Shown piece by piece: positions 63,501-64,000 of a DNA stretch of 64,000 bases. A program made the position numbers and the translations under genes. Positions within the stretch are counted from its first letter, which is position 1. Every line of letters starts with the position of its first letter. A model generated the notes under the pieces. It searched no databases, was not told the DNA's origin, and saw only the letters and a program-made list of their open reading frames with translations. The stretch is from Chryseobacterium sp. CY350 (GTDB lineage Bacteria > Bacteroidota > Bacteroidia > Flavobacteriales > Weeksellaceae), in assembly GCF_027945075.1 (NCBI RefSeq), contig NZ_CP116034.1, positions 2,108,001-2,172,000 on the forward strand. The letters run 5' to 3'.

Positions 63501-64000
63501 CTAACAATATAAGTAGCTCCTGTTGCAGGAGTCCAAGACACTCCAGCCGAAGTTGGCGTAAGTTGTCCTACGGTAATATTTGTTGGTGGCGCTGTAGTAC
63601 AAGCCAATAACTGCTGTGCAATTAACTGTATTCTCGGAATATCAGAATATCTTGAATTTGCTGTTGGTGGTGAACTCGGATCAGCATTTACTGTATCGTC
63701 GTAATGAAGAATTCCTCTGTTTGCTCCCGCAGCATAATTCCCCCAGTTCTGAGTACAAGAATAACCTGAGGCATTTTCGTCTACTGCAATAACGATATTT
63801 GAGGTACCATTCCACACAAACGGAGTTGTTAAAGTAAGTTCTACCCAAGATCCACCTGTCATGTTTGGCAAAGTACCTGTATAAACCTGCTGCATTCCGG
63901 ATAAAGGAACCCAGTTTGTTGTGCTTGCAAAACTAGCCTGTGTGGTATTACCCATGTAAACAACCCACTGGTTGTAGTTAGCCTGGGTAGTAGCAGTAGA
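60518..64000 (-). CDS. Large fibronectin III/GEVED surface protein with type IX sorting domain (5' end outside window)
   Basis: At least 1160 residues; the frame stays open to the right edge, where the sequence reads QANYNQWVVYMGNTTQ, so the start is beyond 64000. The first segment (VELTLTTPFVWNGTSNIVIAVDENASGY) resembles a carbohydrate-binding or adhesion sandwich. Five fibronectin III domains, each opening with C..(P)..(I/V)TV..(L/I)T.T.A.V.W, are mixed with three GEVED domains carrying AWIDFNRNGIF or AYIDYNRDGIF and GEVEDY. The last 75 residues are a type A sorting domain (ILIYPNPVTTVLNV ... IDVSRLINGLYVIDI). It is exported by the type IX system and held at the surface; adhesion is probable, enzymatic activity is not seen in this part. 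Confidence 0.88.
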   Translation of the reverse strand, partial: STATTQANYNQWVVYMGNTTQASFASTTNWVPLSGMQQVYTGTLPNMTGGSWVELTLTTPFVWNGTSNIVIAVDENASGYSCTQNWGNYAAGANRGILHYDDTVNADPSSPPTANSRYSDIPRIQLIAQQLLACTTAPPTNITVGQLTPTSAGVSWTPATGATYIVRWRTAPSGAWNQITLTAPLTSSYTIPGLLELTAYEVQVATICGGTTGAFSPSTTFTTPAITYCTSGPTSTTVYEYISNVTVTPTGYAPMVSNSATPPPFYSDYTNDPTRLVTLIRGTSNNSISATKVWPNFQYASGTRAWIDFNRNGIFGDNPNELVLDSPSNTTSIVNNPNFSVPTVAQGAYAGNLNVRMRVIILEGGVPSPCGGFTWGEVEDYSVRLIDLLPCTTAAPSNITVANMTATTAYVSWLPAAGATYQVRWRQIGQTLWQQQPAGFVTIPAGQSFYTITGLTEQTNYEVQVKTICNGTAGAFGPSVNFTTPPLTYCPMVGTGTNDYISNVKITPVNFPVMDNTSLQTNYISYTTPATLINLEVGSTGNQLSVSKAWQTTTYADAVDAYIDYNRDGIFAANEKIMTSASSTTTPVTVTFNVPQAGPAIYAGPLTTTLRVILKRSSGSVMCVDPVNGEVEDYAVKLRPCSNVTPTNVTVTPITQNSATVNWTSVPTNIAFVLEYRAVTNPVSPWITVNASTLTGNPPVQLTGLTPATTYEVRIAAKCATGGLGAYTPVKLFTTRCDPTPPNVTVTNITSTSAVVTWNPIVPSATYLIRYRPVGSTTWISVVAPAPPANSVTLTGLSSYVTYEVQVANQCVGETTPNPWSNPQVFTTIRICEIPPPGLTITTLTPTSAEVVWDAFTGAGATGSYVLRYRKVGIPSWTTINVNTNTYTITGLLELTKYEMQVANICSGTPGNFTPPYYFTTPTIVYCQMSSNNSATEYISKVTVTPTGKPEMINITTASNYSDYTTVQNKYIEMVQGSNGNSITIDKTLTNSASAGVAVWIDFNRNGYFDINERILVDGPNTNPTASGTFSVPADAFVSMTDYKYVRMRVAMQKDGIPVNCANFDNGEVEDYTVRISKQGVANTVNQTDILIYPNPVTTVLNVKNISKKANYKIYSAAGQLVSSGLILNNKIDVSRLINGLYVIDIEDVKGTVQKKFIKE

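Overview
The window is low-GC, densely coded DNA from a member of the Bacteroidota, class Flavobacteriia, most like Chryseobacterium or a close relative (Weeksellaceae). The evidence is gene content: C-terminal type IX secretion sorting sequences, GEVED and choice-of-anchor L surface proteins, DUF3467 next to rpoC, an acpP-fabF-rnc-IPExxxVDY-pyk cluster, DUF4394, DUF5777 and DUF4266/DUF3570 families, and promoters of the Bacteroidota type (TTTG, about 19-20 bp, TAnnTTTG). No insertion sequence, CRISPR array, rRNA gene or prophage was seen. Naming at genus level is inference.

The backbone is the transcription/translation cluster, read on the minus strand from high to low coordinates: rpsU, a Xer-type recombinase, hpf, seven tRNAs, tuf, tRNA-Trp, secE, nusG, rplK, rplA, rplJ, rplL, rpoB, rpoC, DUF3467. 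This normally compact cluster is opened at four places. (i) Between the tRNAs and tuf (34.5-44.0 kb) lie a DUF4394 lipoprotein and a complete two-component-regulated heavy-metal RND efflux system. (ii) Between nusG and rplK (28.7-32.1 kb) lies an opposite-strand cluster of thioredoxin-like protein, ApbE flavin transferase, DUF4266 and DUF3570. (iii) Between rplL and rpoB (13.0-26.0 kb) lies a 13-kb island of three tandem paralogous gene triplets plus a decayed fourth leader gene. (iv) Between rpoB and rpoC sits a single unrecognised lipoprotein gene. rplK and rpoB have acquired or kept their own promoters and structured leaders; rplL ends in a terminator.

The rplL-rpoB island is the best candidate for an undescribed system. 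Each triplet has (a) an exported protein with an IYSSD-type repeat and, in the three intact copies, a C-terminus ending in a YNNKSLD...SVRPPP block, apparently started at TTG 18-19 nt below a -7 element; (b) a 740-860 aa surface protein built of beta-propeller-like, choice-of-anchor L or thrombospondin type 3 segments; and (c) a 180-196 aa secreted protein ending in WSFW. Proteins b and c share a terminal module of the form GMxVYD...L.VYNG..W. A terminator closes each triplet.

Left edge (1-3.0 kb): an operon for a DUF5777 barrel, a c-type cytochrome lipoprotein, a YceI-like protein, an ankyrin protein and a DOMON protein with a type IX sorting tail. Right part (46.9-64 kb): tmRNA, a small membrane protein, the fatty acid/RNase III/pyruvate kinase cluster on the plus strand, an aldehyde dehydrogenase, histidine degradation genes hutI and hutG flanking a DUF695-like gene split by an in-frame stop, then ruvB, a PaiB-like protein, a metallo-beta-lactamase-fold hydrolase and coaE, and finally a large fibronectin III/GEVED type IX-secreted protein that runs off the right edge.
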